This document shows positions 50,953-58,513 of a stretch of 64,000 nucleotides of DNA, one piece after another. Under the pieces are notes generated by a model. That model was not told the origin of the DNA, searched no databases, and saw nothing but the letters and a program-made list of their open reading frames with translations. The stretch comes from JAOUEA01 sp963734685 (GTDB lineage Bacteria; Actinomycetota; UBA4738; HRBIN12). Made by a program: the position numbers and the translations under genes. Position 1 is the stretch's first letter. The number at the start of each line of letters is the position of its first letter. The stretch covers positions 620,001 through 684,000 of the forward strand of contig CAVTIC010000001.1 in NCBI GenBank assembly GCA_963734685.1, in the 5' to 3' direction.

Positions 50953-51954
50953 ATGGACCCGATCCGACGACGGATCGTCGCGACGATCACGGCAGCGCTC
51001 ATGCTGCTCGCCCTGCCTGCGAGCGCAGGCACCCTGACCAACGAGGAGCGCGCCGATCTCGGCGCCACGTTCGTGGCGGGCTCGCAGAAGCCCAACGGCT
51101 CGATCCCGGCCTTCTCACCGATCGGTTCGACCGCCGACGCCGTGCTCGCGTTCGTCGCCGCCGACACGGAAGCGGACGCCCGCAGGGCGGCCCTCGGCTT
51201 CCTGCGCCGACAGGTGCGTGAGGGCAAGGTGACGACCGTCGGCCTGCAGGCGAAGGTCGTGCAGGCCGTCGTGGCTGCCGGTCGCGACCCGCGAGCGTTC
51301 GGCGACGTGAACATCGTGCAGGAGATCCGGGGGCAGATCGGTGGCGACGGCCACATCGGCGACACGGCGGTGTTCGACCAGGCCCTGGCCGTCCTGGCCC
51401 TCGAGGCGGCGGGCGTGAGGCCCGCACGGGACGTGACCCGCTGGTTGCTCGACGCCCAGTGCCCCGTCGGCGGTTGGTCCTACGACCTCCCCTACGCCCC
51501 GGGGACGGACGACGACACCTGCTTCGACGGCTCGATGGGTGACTCCTTCACCGCCGACACGAACACGACCGCATACGTGGTGATGGCCCTCGAGTACGTC
51601 GGTCGCACCCAGTACTCGACCGGTCCGTTCGCGTTCTTCCGCGACGCCCGCGACGCGACCCACGGCGGCTGGGAGTACTCGCCGGGCTTCGGCACCGACG
51701 CGAACTCCACCGCGCTGGTCCTGCAGGCGTACGCCGCCGCAGGCCGGAACACGCCCGCCGGCGGCCTGGGAGCCCTGCGAGCCCTGCAGGACACGTCGGC
51801 AGGCTGCGGCGCGTGGGCGTACAACTACACCGGCGACGTGCCCGGGCCACCGGACGTGGGCGCCACGATCGGTGCGATCCCCGGCATCCTCCGTGCGTGG
51901 TTCCCGCTCGACCTCGGTGGCGCGGGCCTCCCCAGGGCCTCGCGAGGCTGCTGA
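50953..51954 (+). CDS. Secreted alpha6/alpha6-barrel protein, transcobalamin/intrinsic-factor alpha-domain-like
   Basis: This 333-residue protein has a Sec signal peptide (1-~25, ATITAALMLLALPASAG). The mature part is made of helical hairpin repeats ending in GGW- or GAW-type turns: FDQALAVLALEAAGV..QCPVGGW, TAYVVMALEYVGR..DATHGGW, TALVLQAYAAAGR..SAGCGAW. This is the prenyltransferase/squalene-cyclase-like alpha6/alpha6 fold that also builds the cobalamin-binding alpha domain of transcobalamin and intrinsic factor. The terpene-cyclase acid motif is not evident. It is the first gene behind a cobalamin riboswitch, so cobalamin binding is the natural inference. It has four Cys and no anchor, so it is probably held by the next gene product. 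Confidence 0.85.
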   Translation: MDPIRRRIVATITAALMLLALPASAGTLTNEERADLGATFVAGSQKPNGSIPAFSPIGSTADAVLAFVAADTEADARRAALGFLRRQVREGKVTTVGLQAKVVQAVVAAGRDPRAFGDVNIVQEIRGQIGGDGHIGDTAVFDQALAVLALEAAGVRPARDVTRWLLDAQCPVGGWSYDLPYAPGTDDDTCFDGSMGDSFTADTNTTAYVVMALEYVGRTQYSTGPFAFFRDARDATHGGWEYSPGFGTDANSTALVLQAYAAAGRNTPAGGLGALRALQDTSAGCGAWAYNYTGDVPGPPDVGATIGAIPGILRAWFPLDLGGAGLPRASRGC

Positions 51955-51965
51955 GGGGCCGATCG

Positions 51966-52892
51966 GTGCGGAGGCTGCGCCACCTCGCGCTCGGACTGAT
52001 CCTGGTTTCGCCGGTGCTCGCGCCGGCGGCGACCGGGGCGAGCACGGCGTGTGCCGTCGAGGCTGCCGGTGAGCCCCACGCGGCGCTCGTCATCGGCACA
52101 GGGGGCCAGACGCTCACCTACTGCGTCGCGCTCGATGCCCCGAGCGTGAGCGGTCTGCGGCTGATCCAGCTGGCCGGTGCCCAGCAGGGACTGCAGTACC
52201 GCCTCGGTTTCGGCGGGCAGGCGGTCTGCCAGCTCGCCGGCATCGGTCCGGCGGGCGGTGATTGCTTCGCCGACTACCCGGACTTCTGGGGCTACTGGCA
52301 CGGCGACGGCGGCGGCGGCTGGACCTGGGCGGGCTCCGGCGCGGGCTCCGCGTCGATCGGCGACGGCGACGTCGAGGGGTGGACCTGGGGCTCCGGCGAC
52401 TCGGGCGCCTCGCATCCAGCACCACCGGCGATCGCGTTCGACGACGTGTGCCAGGTGGCGGAGCCGACACCCCCGCCGGATGACGACGGTGGTGGAGGAG
52501 GAGGCGGAGGCTCGGGTGGCGGTGGGGGGGGTGGCGGTGGCGGCTCGGCCGGCGGTGGTGGCTCGGGTGGCGGATCGGGTGGCGGGGTCGCGACCGATCC
52601 CGCTGCGGGCGACGGCGGGTCCTCCGGCAGCGATGGCGCCTCCCAAGCCCAGGACGGCAACGGCGGAAGGGACACCGATCGAGGGGGCGCAGGCGACGAT
52701 GCCGGGGCCGTCACACCGTCGCCGGTCGGATCGCCGACGGCCGATGCCTCCGAGGTGGCGACGGTGGCATCGGTCTCCGATCCGGGCGGTGGCGGTCCGC
52801 CGGTCGCCGGGGTCGTCGCCCTGACCCTGATCGCCGGGCTCGGTGTCGCCGGATGGTTCACGCTGCGCCGACGGAACGCCGGGGGTCGCTAG
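51966..52892 (+). CDS. Secreted, C-terminally anchored protein with DUF4430/transcobalamin-beta-like domain and Gly-rich spacer
   Basis: This 308-residue protein has a signal peptide (1-~25). The globular domain (~26-165) ends with DYPDFWGYWHGDGGGGWTW, GSGAGSASIGDGDVEGWTWG, which matches the FWxYW...GGWTY..GA...GDVEGW pattern of DUF4430, the domain equivalent to the beta domain of transcobalamin. A Gly/Ser spacer of ~45 residues (~180-220), an acidic/Thr/Pro stretch, one membrane helix (~282-302, VAGVVALTLIAGLGVAGWFT) and an RRRN tail follow. It would stand on the membrane and hold its domain outside. Start GTG 51966 lies 11 bp after the previous stop. With its neighbour it forms a two-chain cobalamin binder (inference). 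Confidence 0.85.
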   Translation: MRRLRHLALGLILVSPVLAPAATGASTACAVEAAGEPHAALVIGTGGQTLTYCVALDAPSVSGLRLIQLAGAQQGLQYRLGFGGQAVCQLAGIGPAGGDCFADYPDFWGYWHGDGGGGWTWAGSGAGSASIGDGDVEGWTWGSGDSGASHPAPPAIAFDDVCQVAEPTPPPDDDGGGGGGGGSGGGGGGGGGGSAGGGGSGGGSGGGVATDPAAGDGGSSGSDGASQAQDGNGGRDTDRGGAGDDAGAVTPSPVGSPTADASEVATVASVSDPGGGGPPVAGVVALTLIAGLGVAGWFTLRRRNAGGR

Positions 52893-52894
52893 TC

Positions 52895-53698
52895 GTGCAC
52901 CCTGCCGCGTGGATCGTCTGGGCAACCTGTGCGGGCCTGATCGCGTTCACCACGACCGACCCCTTCTATCTGGGGCTCGTGGTGGCGGTGTCGTGGTTCG
53001 TGTACGCGGCGCAGCGGGTGCCCGGTCCGAGCGAGCGGTCCTTCCGCGTCTTCGCGATCGCCGGGCTGGTGACGATGGCGGTGCGCACCGCGCTCGTCCT
53101 CTTCGGCACGGTCGACGCGGGCAGCGTTGCGTTCGCCGCGCTCGAGGGCGCGCGCCTGGCCACGCTGCTGATCGTCTTCGGCACCTTCAACGCCGTGACC
53201 GATCCGTTCGGAGTGGTGCGCCTCGCGCCGCGCCGCTTCCACGAACCTGCGCTGGCCGCGGCGCTCGCCCTGTCGATCGCGCCCCGCACGATCGCGATGG
53301 TGGGTCGCGTGCGCGAGGCCCAACGCCTGCGTGGCATGCACCCCTCGGCCTGGCGGGCGTTGCCGACCCTCGCGGTGCCGGTGCTGGAAACCGGCATGGA
53401 GGAGGCCGTGACGCTCGCGGAGAGCATGGACTCGCGGGGGCACGGACGCGGTCGCCGCACGCGATACCGACCCGATCGGTGGACCGGCGGGGCGGTGGTC
53501 GTGGTCGCCTCGTCGTCGGTCGCCGCCGGTGTGTTCCTGACCGCCGCGTTCAACGGCGTGGGCGGTCTGCATCCTTCGACGTTCCCGCTCCTATGGCCGG
53601 CGGCCGATCCGTGGCTCCTCGTGACGATCGGGCTGCTGGTGGTGCCGGCCTTCCTGCCACGGCCCTCGGTCGACGGGGAGGCAGGGACGATCCGATGA
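52895..53698 (+). CDS. ecfT: ECF transporter transmembrane component EcfT
   Basis: This 267-residue protein has six or so membrane helices. Two cytoplasmic coupling motifs carry the Ala-Arg-Gly-type signature: RVREAQRLRGMHP (~140) and AESMDSRGHGRG (~175). These dock into the two ATPase subunits. Start GTG 52895 is 2 bp after the previous stop and its TGA overlaps the ATPase ATG (ATGA). Energy-coupling module of the putative cobalamin transporter. Confidence 0.9.
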   Translation: MHPAAWIVWATCAGLIAFTTTDPFYLGLVVAVSWFVYAAQRVPGPSERSFRVFAIAGLVTMAVRTALVLFGTVDAGSVAFAALEGARLATLLIVFGTFNAVTDPFGVVRLAPRRFHEPALAAALALSIAPRTIAMVGRVREAQRLRGMHPSAWRALPTLAVPVLETGMEEAVTLAESMDSRGHGRGRRTRYRPDRWTGGAVVVVASSSVAAGVFLTAAFNGVGGLHPSTFPLLWPAADPWLLVTIGLLVVPAFLPRPSVDGEAGTIR

Positions 53699-55267
53699 GC
53701 GCACTGAGCTTCGACGCCGTGTGGTTCACCTATCCCGACGGTGCCCGCCCTGCACTGCGCGACGCCACCGTCTCGATCGACGAGGGCACCTTCGCGCTCG
53801 CGATCGGTTCGACCGGCGCGGGCAAATCCACGTTCCTGCGCGCTGCGAACGGGCTCGTGCCCCACTTCACGGGAGGTCGGTTCTCGGGCCGCGTGGTCGT
53901 CGACGGACGCGACACGCTCGTGCACGCACCTCGTGCGCTGGCCGATGCCGTCGCGCACGTGCCGCAGGACGCGGCCGCCTCGTTCGTGCTCGACCGAGTC
54001 GAGGACGAACTCGCCTACGGCATGGAGAACCTCGGCGTCGACCCCGCTCATATGCGCCGGCGCGTCGAGGAGATGCTCGACCTGCTCGACATCGAGCCGC
54101 TCCGCCGTCGGAGCGTGCGCTCCCTCTCGGGTGGGGAGCAGCAACGGGTCGCGATCGCGGCCGCCCTCGCCGCCGGGCCACGCATCCTCGTCCTCGACGA
54201 GCCCACTTCCCAGCTCGATCCCCAGGGTGCCGAGCACGTGGTCGCCGCGCTTCAGCGCCTCGTGCACGACCAGGGCATGACGGTGCTGCTCGCGGAGCAC
54301 CGCCTGGAACGCGTCGCAGGCTTCGTCGACCTGGTCGTCGGCTTCGAGCGAGGCACGGTGTCGACGGGAGAGCCCGCCGAGGTGATCCGCCGACTCGCGA
54401 TGGGGCCCCCAGTCGCCCGGCTCGGCCGACTCGCGGGATGGGACCCTGTGCCGCTCACGGTGCGCGAGGCACGCCGGCTCGGCGGCCCGCTGGGGCCGTT
54501 CGTGCTGCCCGACACGACCCGACGCTCGGCGCCCGGAGAGACGCTCGTGCGCGTGGCCGGTCTCGAGGTGCGCCACGGGGAGTTCCGTGCGCTCAGGGAG
54601 ATCGGACTCGATGTGCGACGAGGCGAAGTCGTGGCGGTCATGGGCCGCAACGGCGCCGGCAAGACGACCCTCCTCCGTTCGATCGCCGGGGTCCACGCGC
54701 CCGCCCGGGGCACGATCAACGTCGACGGGCGCTCACCAACCCCCGGGGTCGACGTCGCCCTCTGCCCGCAGGAACCGGAGGTCGTGCTGTTCGCCGAGAC
54801 GGTGGGCGAGGAGGTGCTCGCCACCCGCAGAACGAGGGGGTTGTCAGCCGACGCCGATCCCCACGCTCGAAGCGCTGGGCATCGCCGACCTCGTATCCAG
54901 ACACCCTCGCGACGTCTCCGCCGGTCAGCGGCTGCTGGTCGCGACCGCGGCGATCGCGGCGGCCGAGGCGCCGGTGCTGCTCCTCGACGAACCGACGCGC
55001 GGACTGGACCCACCCTCGAAGGATCGGCTGGCACGATTCCTGCGATCGCACGCCGCAGGAGGCGGCGCCGCGATGGTGGCGACCCACGACGTGGAGCTCG
55101 CAGCCACGGTCGCCACTCGCGTCGTGATCCTCGCGGGGGGCGAGATGGTCGCCGACGGTGACCCCGGCGTGGTGCTCGGCGACTCGACCGTGTTCGCACC
55201 GCAGATGACCCGGGCGTTCGGCGCCGGGTGGCTCACGCCGGAACAGGTCGCGGAGGCGCTGGCATGA
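53695..55267 (+). CDS. ecfA: Fused EcfA-EcfA ATPase of an ECF transporter, with +1 frameshift
   Basis: NBD1 (1-~255) has Walker A IGSTGAGKSTFLRAANGL, signature RSLSGGEQQRVAIAAAL, Walker B ILVLDEPTSQLDPQG and switch LLAEHRLERV. NBD2 (~280-520) has VMGRNGAGKTTLLRSIAG; then after LSADADP the frame breaks at a run of four C (54859-54862). With three C it continues TLEALGIADLVSRHPRDVSA, with a degenerate signature VSAGQRLLVATAA, Walker B VLLLDEPTRGLDPPS and ATHDVELAATV. Both sites are otherwise complete. Fusing the two ATPases in one chain is common in actinobacterial ECF systems. Confidence 0.9.
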
Positions 55268-56167
55268 TCACCCAGCAGCGCCGCCTCGCCGCGGAGCGCG
55301 CGGACCGGCGCGCGACGCGCGAGCGCTCCGGGCGAGCTCGGTCGCTCACCGGCCGCTCCCGCCTGCGACTCGCCACGCTGATCGTCGTGAACCTCGTCGG
55401 CCTCCTGGCGTTCCTCTGGCCGTTCGTGCTGCCGGTCACCCCGGGAGTGAACGAGAACCATGCGAACGACGGACCGGTGATCCTGGCGGTGCTCGTGATC
55501 TGCCTGGGCTCTGTGCTCTTCGTGGAGCTCGGCCGAGGAGGACTCGGTCCCAAGACCGTGGCGTTGCTCGCGGTGCTCGGGGCCGCGATGGTCGCGCTGC
55601 GTCTGCCCGGTTTCGTCGCCGGCTTCAGCGCGATGTTCATCGTGGTGCTCGTCGCCGGGAACTCGTTCGGCCCCGGGTTCGGGTTCCTGCTCGGGGCGGT
55701 CGGCACGTTCGCGAGCGGTCTCTTCCTCGGCGGACTCGGACCGTGGCTGCCGTTCCAGATGGTCGCCGTGGGGTGGGTCGGGATGGGCGCCGGAGCTGCT
55801 GCCGAAGCGATCGTGGCCGGTGCGCATCGGGTCGCTCGCCGCGTACGGGGTCGTGGCCGGCTACCTGTTCGGCGCGGTGATGAACCTGTGGTCGTGGCCG
55901 TTCCTCACGACGGGCACGGCGGTGGACTGGGATCCGACGGCGGGAGCCGCTGCCAACCTGCGTCATTACCTGGCGTTCTACGTCGCGAGCTCGTTCGCAT
56001 GGGACACGTTCCGCGCGGTGGGCAACGCAGCACTCGTGCTCGTGCTCGGGCGCCCGCTCCTGGGTGCGCTCGATCGCGCGGCCCGGCGGATGCACCTCGA
56101 GGTGGCCGACCGCTCGGCCCGGCCGGAAGTGGCCGACCGCTCGGCCCGGCCGGAAGTCGCCGGGTAG
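55264..56167 (+). CDS. ECF transporter substrate-specific (S) component, putative cobalamin, with +1 frameshift
   Basis: A basic 35-residue N-terminal arm precedes about six membrane helices: LATLIVVNLVGLLAFLWPFV, TVALLAVLGAAMVALRLPGF, SAMFIVVLVAGNSFGPGFGF then LLGAVGTFASGLFLGGLGPW. After VGMGAG the frame breaks near 55793-55795 and continues LLPKRSWPVRIGSLAAYGVV, AGYLFGAVMNLWSWPFLTTG and SSFAWDTFRAVGNAALVLVL. One extra base explains it. Size and helix layout fit S components. Specificity for B12 is inferred from the riboswitch and the two secreted proteins. ATG 55264 overlaps the ATPase stop (ATGA). The 3' end carries a duplicated 27-bp unit. Confidence 0.85.
56102..56155 (+). repeat. 27-bp perfect tandem duplication at the 3' end of the S-component gene
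   Basis: The unit at 56102-56128 is repeated exactly at 56129-56155 and encodes VADRSARPE twice in the cytoplasmic tail. Being a multiple of three it keeps the frame. Looks like a recent slippage duplication; repeat number may vary among strains. Confidence 0.8.
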
Positions 56168-56176
56168 CATCTCGAG

Positions 56177-56842
56177 ATGGCCGAGGCTCCCAGCGAGCGA
56201 ACCCGCGTCCACCGGCACCCCGAACGTGCCGACCACGATCGTGCGACGATCGACGAGATCCTCGACGATGCACTGCTGTGCACGGTGTCCTGGGTCGACG
56301 AGGAAGGCCGTCCACGCGCGCTCCCCACGATCCAAGCGCGCATCGGCGACACGCTCTACCTGCACGGATCGCGACGAGCTCGGGCGTGGAAGGCGATCGC
56401 TGCCGGCGCGGAGATCTGCGTCGTGGCGGCGATCGTCGACGAGCTCGTGCTCGCCCGCACCTCACCTGCCCATTCGATGAACTACCGCAGCGCCGTCGTG
56501 TACGGACGAGCCCGGGAGGTCACCGAGCGGGACGAGTTGTACGCGGCGGCGAAGGCGATCACCCATCACGTGATGCCTGGACGGGAGGACGACGCGGCCC
56601 AGCCCGATGATGACGACTGGCGCCAGACGCTGATCCTCGCGATGCCGGTCGAGGAGGCGAGCGCGAAGGTCCGCACCGGCCCGCCGAAGGACGACGAGCA
56701 CGACCTCGATCTCGACGTCTGGGCGGGCACGCTGCCGTTGCGCGTCGTCGTCGGCTCGCCGAACGCTGCGCCCGATCTGAAGCCGGGCATCCCCGTGCCC
56801 CCTTACCTTCCGAAGCACGGAGAGGAGTTCCGACGCCCATGA
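56177..56842 (+). CDS. PPOX-class FMN-binding protein (pyridoxamine 5'-phosphate oxidase-related)
   Basis: This 221-residue protein starts ERTRVHRHPERADHDRATID, then LLCTVSWVDEEGRPRALPTI and DTLYLHGSRRARAWKAIAAG, VVAAIVDELVLARTSPAHSM and NYRSAVVYGRAREVTE. This is the flavin-reductase-like split-barrel family that includes NimA-type proteins. A TAGCAT hexamer (56165-56170) ends 6 nt before the ATG, so it probably has its own leaderless promoter rather than belonging to the cobalamin operon. Substrate unknown. Confidence 0.88.
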   Translation: MAEAPSERTRVHRHPERADHDRATIDEILDDALLCTVSWVDEEGRPRALPTIQARIGDTLYLHGSRRARAWKAIAAGAEICVVAAIVDELVLARTSPAHSMNYRSAVVYGRAREVTERDELYAAAKAITHHVMPGREDDAAQPDDDDWRQTLILAMPVEEASAKVRTGPPKDDEHDLDLDVWAGTLPLRVVVGSPNAAPDLKPGIPVPPYLPKHGEEFRRP

Positions 56843-57130
56843 GCGCCCAGGCCCCACCCCGAGGACCCGCGTCCGACGCCTTCCCGAGCTCGGCGTCTAC
56901 GAGCGCGAGCGGGTCCACGCGATCCTCGACGAGGCGATCTACTGCCACCTCGCCTGGGTCGGCGCCGACGGCGACCTCCGCCTGATCCCCACGATCCACG
57001 CGCGCATCGACGACACCCTCTACGTGCACGGATCGGCAGCTCCAGCACGCTGCGGGCGATCAAACAGGGCCTGCCGATCGACCTGACCCCCGGGTACGTC
57101 ACCGGGTACCGTCGCCCGGGCGAGGCCTGA
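56839..57130 (+). pseudogene. Truncated, frameshifted paralogue of the preceding PPOX gene
   Basis: ATG 56839 overlaps the previous stop as ATGA, but the conserved text is in another frame: RTRVRRLPELGVYERERVHA, ILDEAIYCHLAWVGADGDLR, LIPTIHARIDDTLYVHGSAA. A second shift gives STLRAIKQGLPIDLTPGYVT and GYRRPGEA then stop. The middle and C-terminal half of the domain (~120 residues) are missing. It is a tandem duplicate of the gene before it that has decayed. Confidence 0.7.
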
Positions 57131-57139
57131 CCCCCCTGG

Positions 57140-57535
57140 TCACCCGGCAGGCGGAGTCAGCCGCACGACGAAGCGTTCGAGCGCGCTCGCGACCTGGAGG
57201 ACCGAGAGCTCGCCGGTCGCCGCGACGGCGACGAGTGCGATCAGCTCGTCATCGGGTGCCTGCAGGTCCAGGCCGTTGCGGTTCAGGAAGACCGTCGTCG
57301 CGAGCAGCGCGACCTTGGCATTGGATCGGGCGAAGGGTCGGAGGCGCAGCATCGCCAGCAGCAATGCGGCGGCCTTCGGCACGAGGCCGGGGTACGACTC
57401 GCGACCCTCCTCACGCCGATCGGGCTCAGCCACCGCCTCGGCCAGCCGACCGTGATCGGCGAGCGCGCCGGCGCCTACCTCGACCCGCGCGATCGCCACG
57501 ACGTCGTCGGCCGTGAGGGTGCGGGCCGGGTCTAC
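57140..57535 (-). CDS. Doc/Fic-like toxin with altered active-site motif
   Basis: About 130 residues read ARTLTADDVVAIARVEVGAG then GALADHGRLAEAVAEPDRRE, MLRLRPFARSNAKVALLATT and VFLNRNGLDLQAPDDEL. The helices and spacing are those of Doc (death-on-curing) proteins. The catalytic motif should be HPFxDGNKRTA; here it is RPFARSNAKVALL, so the His, the acidic residue and the first Gly are all changed. The start is not clear: the conserved N-terminus begins right at the antitoxin stop with no ATG/GTG/TTG. It may be inactive or have another activity. Paired with the small gene upstream. Confidence 0.65.
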   Translation of the reverse strand, partial: VDPARTLTADDVVAIARVEVGAGALADHGRLAEAVAEPDRREEGRESYPGLVPKAAALLLAMLRLRPFARSNAKVALLATTVFLNRNGLDLQAPDDELIALVAVAATGELSVLQVASALERFVVRLTPPAG

Positions 57536-57747
57536 AGGTCCCCCAGCCGGTCCAGGACGCTGCGGAGACGACCTCGGGCACGATCGACGAACGCGGCGAC
57601 CTCGGCCTCCCGCCCTGCGGACTCGAGATAGAGGCGGACCGCACGACGCAGGTGTTCCTCCGCGTCGACGCCGGTCACGGTCGTGAGCAGATGGAGCTGT
57701 TCGTCGACCTCTCGCGGCACGCGAGTCGTCTGTTGCAGGGGGACCAC
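57532..57747 (-). CDS. Ribbon-helix-helix-like antitoxin partner
   Basis: This 71-residue protein starts QQTTRVPREVDEQLHLLTTV then TGVDAEEHLRRAVRLYLESA, the strand-helix-helix of CopG/Arc-type DNA-binding antitoxins, with a charged C-terminal helix that would wrap the toxin. It overlaps the Doc-like gene. Together they have the form of a toxin-antitoxin module. Confidence 0.7.
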   Translation of the reverse strand: MVPLQQTTRVPREVDEQLHLLTTVTGVDAEEHLRRAVRLYLESAGREAEVAAFVDRARGRLRSVLDRLGDL

Positions 57748-57809
57748 CTCCGCCCGACATCTTCGCCCGGAACCGCGCCGACGTCGAACACCCGGGTCAG
57801 GGAGGCGCG

Positions 57810-57868
57810 TTGACGAACGCGACGATCTGCGCTAGATATATCGCTCCGATATATTCAGACGATATATC
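57810..57868 (+). promoter_or_regulatory. padR-ino1 promoter with three GATATAT(C) sites
   Basis: TTGACG (57810-57815), a 17-nt spacer and TAGATA (57833-57838). GATATATC occurs at 57835-57842 and 57861-57868 and GATATAT at 57848-57854, evenly spaced by 13 bp. The first overlaps the -10. AT-rich palindromic octamers of this kind suit PadR dimers; autorepression by the downstream PadR protein is likely. Confidence 0.75.
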
Positions 57869-57919
57869 CAGCCAAGGGCGCCGACCGAGTCGGCGACCCG
57901 GAGGGAGACGATCACCCGC

Positions 57920-58513
57920 GTGCTCGAAGTCGCGATCCTGGGGTTGCTGAAGCAACAGCCCATGCACGGCTACCAGCTCTCGCGCGAGCTCGGCGAGTCG
58001 CTGGGCGGCTTCTGGCGGGTCTCGTACGGGTCTCTCTACCCCACGCTGCGCCGCCTCGAGCGCGACGGATCGGTCGAGCCGGAACAGACCGAGGCCGTCG
58101 GTGGACGGCGCAAGACCGTCTACCGCATCACCGAGAGCGGCGAGCAGGCGTTCCTCGAGCTGCTGCAGGAGACGCCGGCCGAGGGCTCGGCCGAGGACAC
58201 CAGGTTCCGCGTACGGTTCGCGTTCTTCCGGTACCTGCCCCCGGAGACCCGTATCCGGCTGCTCGAGCGCCGGCGCGCGTCCCTCGAGGAACGCCTGGCC
58301 ACGATCGACGGTTCGCTCCGCGCCCACCGGGGGCGGGCCGACGACTACGCGCTCGCGCTGATGGAGCACGGTCGCGCCGCGACCGAATCCGACATCGAGT
58401 GGCTCGACGGGCTGATCCGAAGCGAGCGCGAGAAGACCAACAGAGACCTGGAACGAGGGGGCACGAGGACCCGCCGGTCGGCGGTCCTCACCAGGAAGGA
58501 GCACACCTCATGA
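57920..58513 (+). CDS. PadR-family transcriptional regulator
   Basis: This 197-residue protein starts EVAILGLLKQQPMHGYQLSR, with YGSLYPTLRRLERDGSVEPE and GGRRKTVYRITESGEQAFLE, the PadR winged helix, and a C-terminal Vir_act_alpha_C-like helical arm rich in Arg/Glu. Start GTG 57920. Its TGA overlaps the ino1 ATG by 4 bp. A padR gene next to ino1 is also found in mycobacteria, so the regulator probably controls inositol synthesis. Confidence 0.92.
   Translation: MLEVAILGLLKQQPMHGYQLSRELGESLGGFWRVSYGSLYPTLRRLERDGSVEPEQTEAVGGRRKTVYRITESGEQAFLELLQETPAEGSAEDTRFRVRFAFFRYLPPETRIRLLERRRASLEERLATIDGSLRAHRGRADDYALALMEHGRAATESDIEWLDGLIRSEREKTNRDLERGGTRTRRSAVLTRKEHTS

Noticed and set aside
52480..52600. 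Repetitive G/C tract that could be a tandem repeat or recombination site
   Set aside because: It encodes the Gly/Ser spacer of an in-frame secreted protein; no exact unit repeats and no target-site duplication.
54859..54862. Programmed +1 frameshift in EcfA
   Set aside because: There is no slow codon or stop typical of programmed sites at the break, and the same kind of single-C excess occurs in an unrelated histidine kinase.
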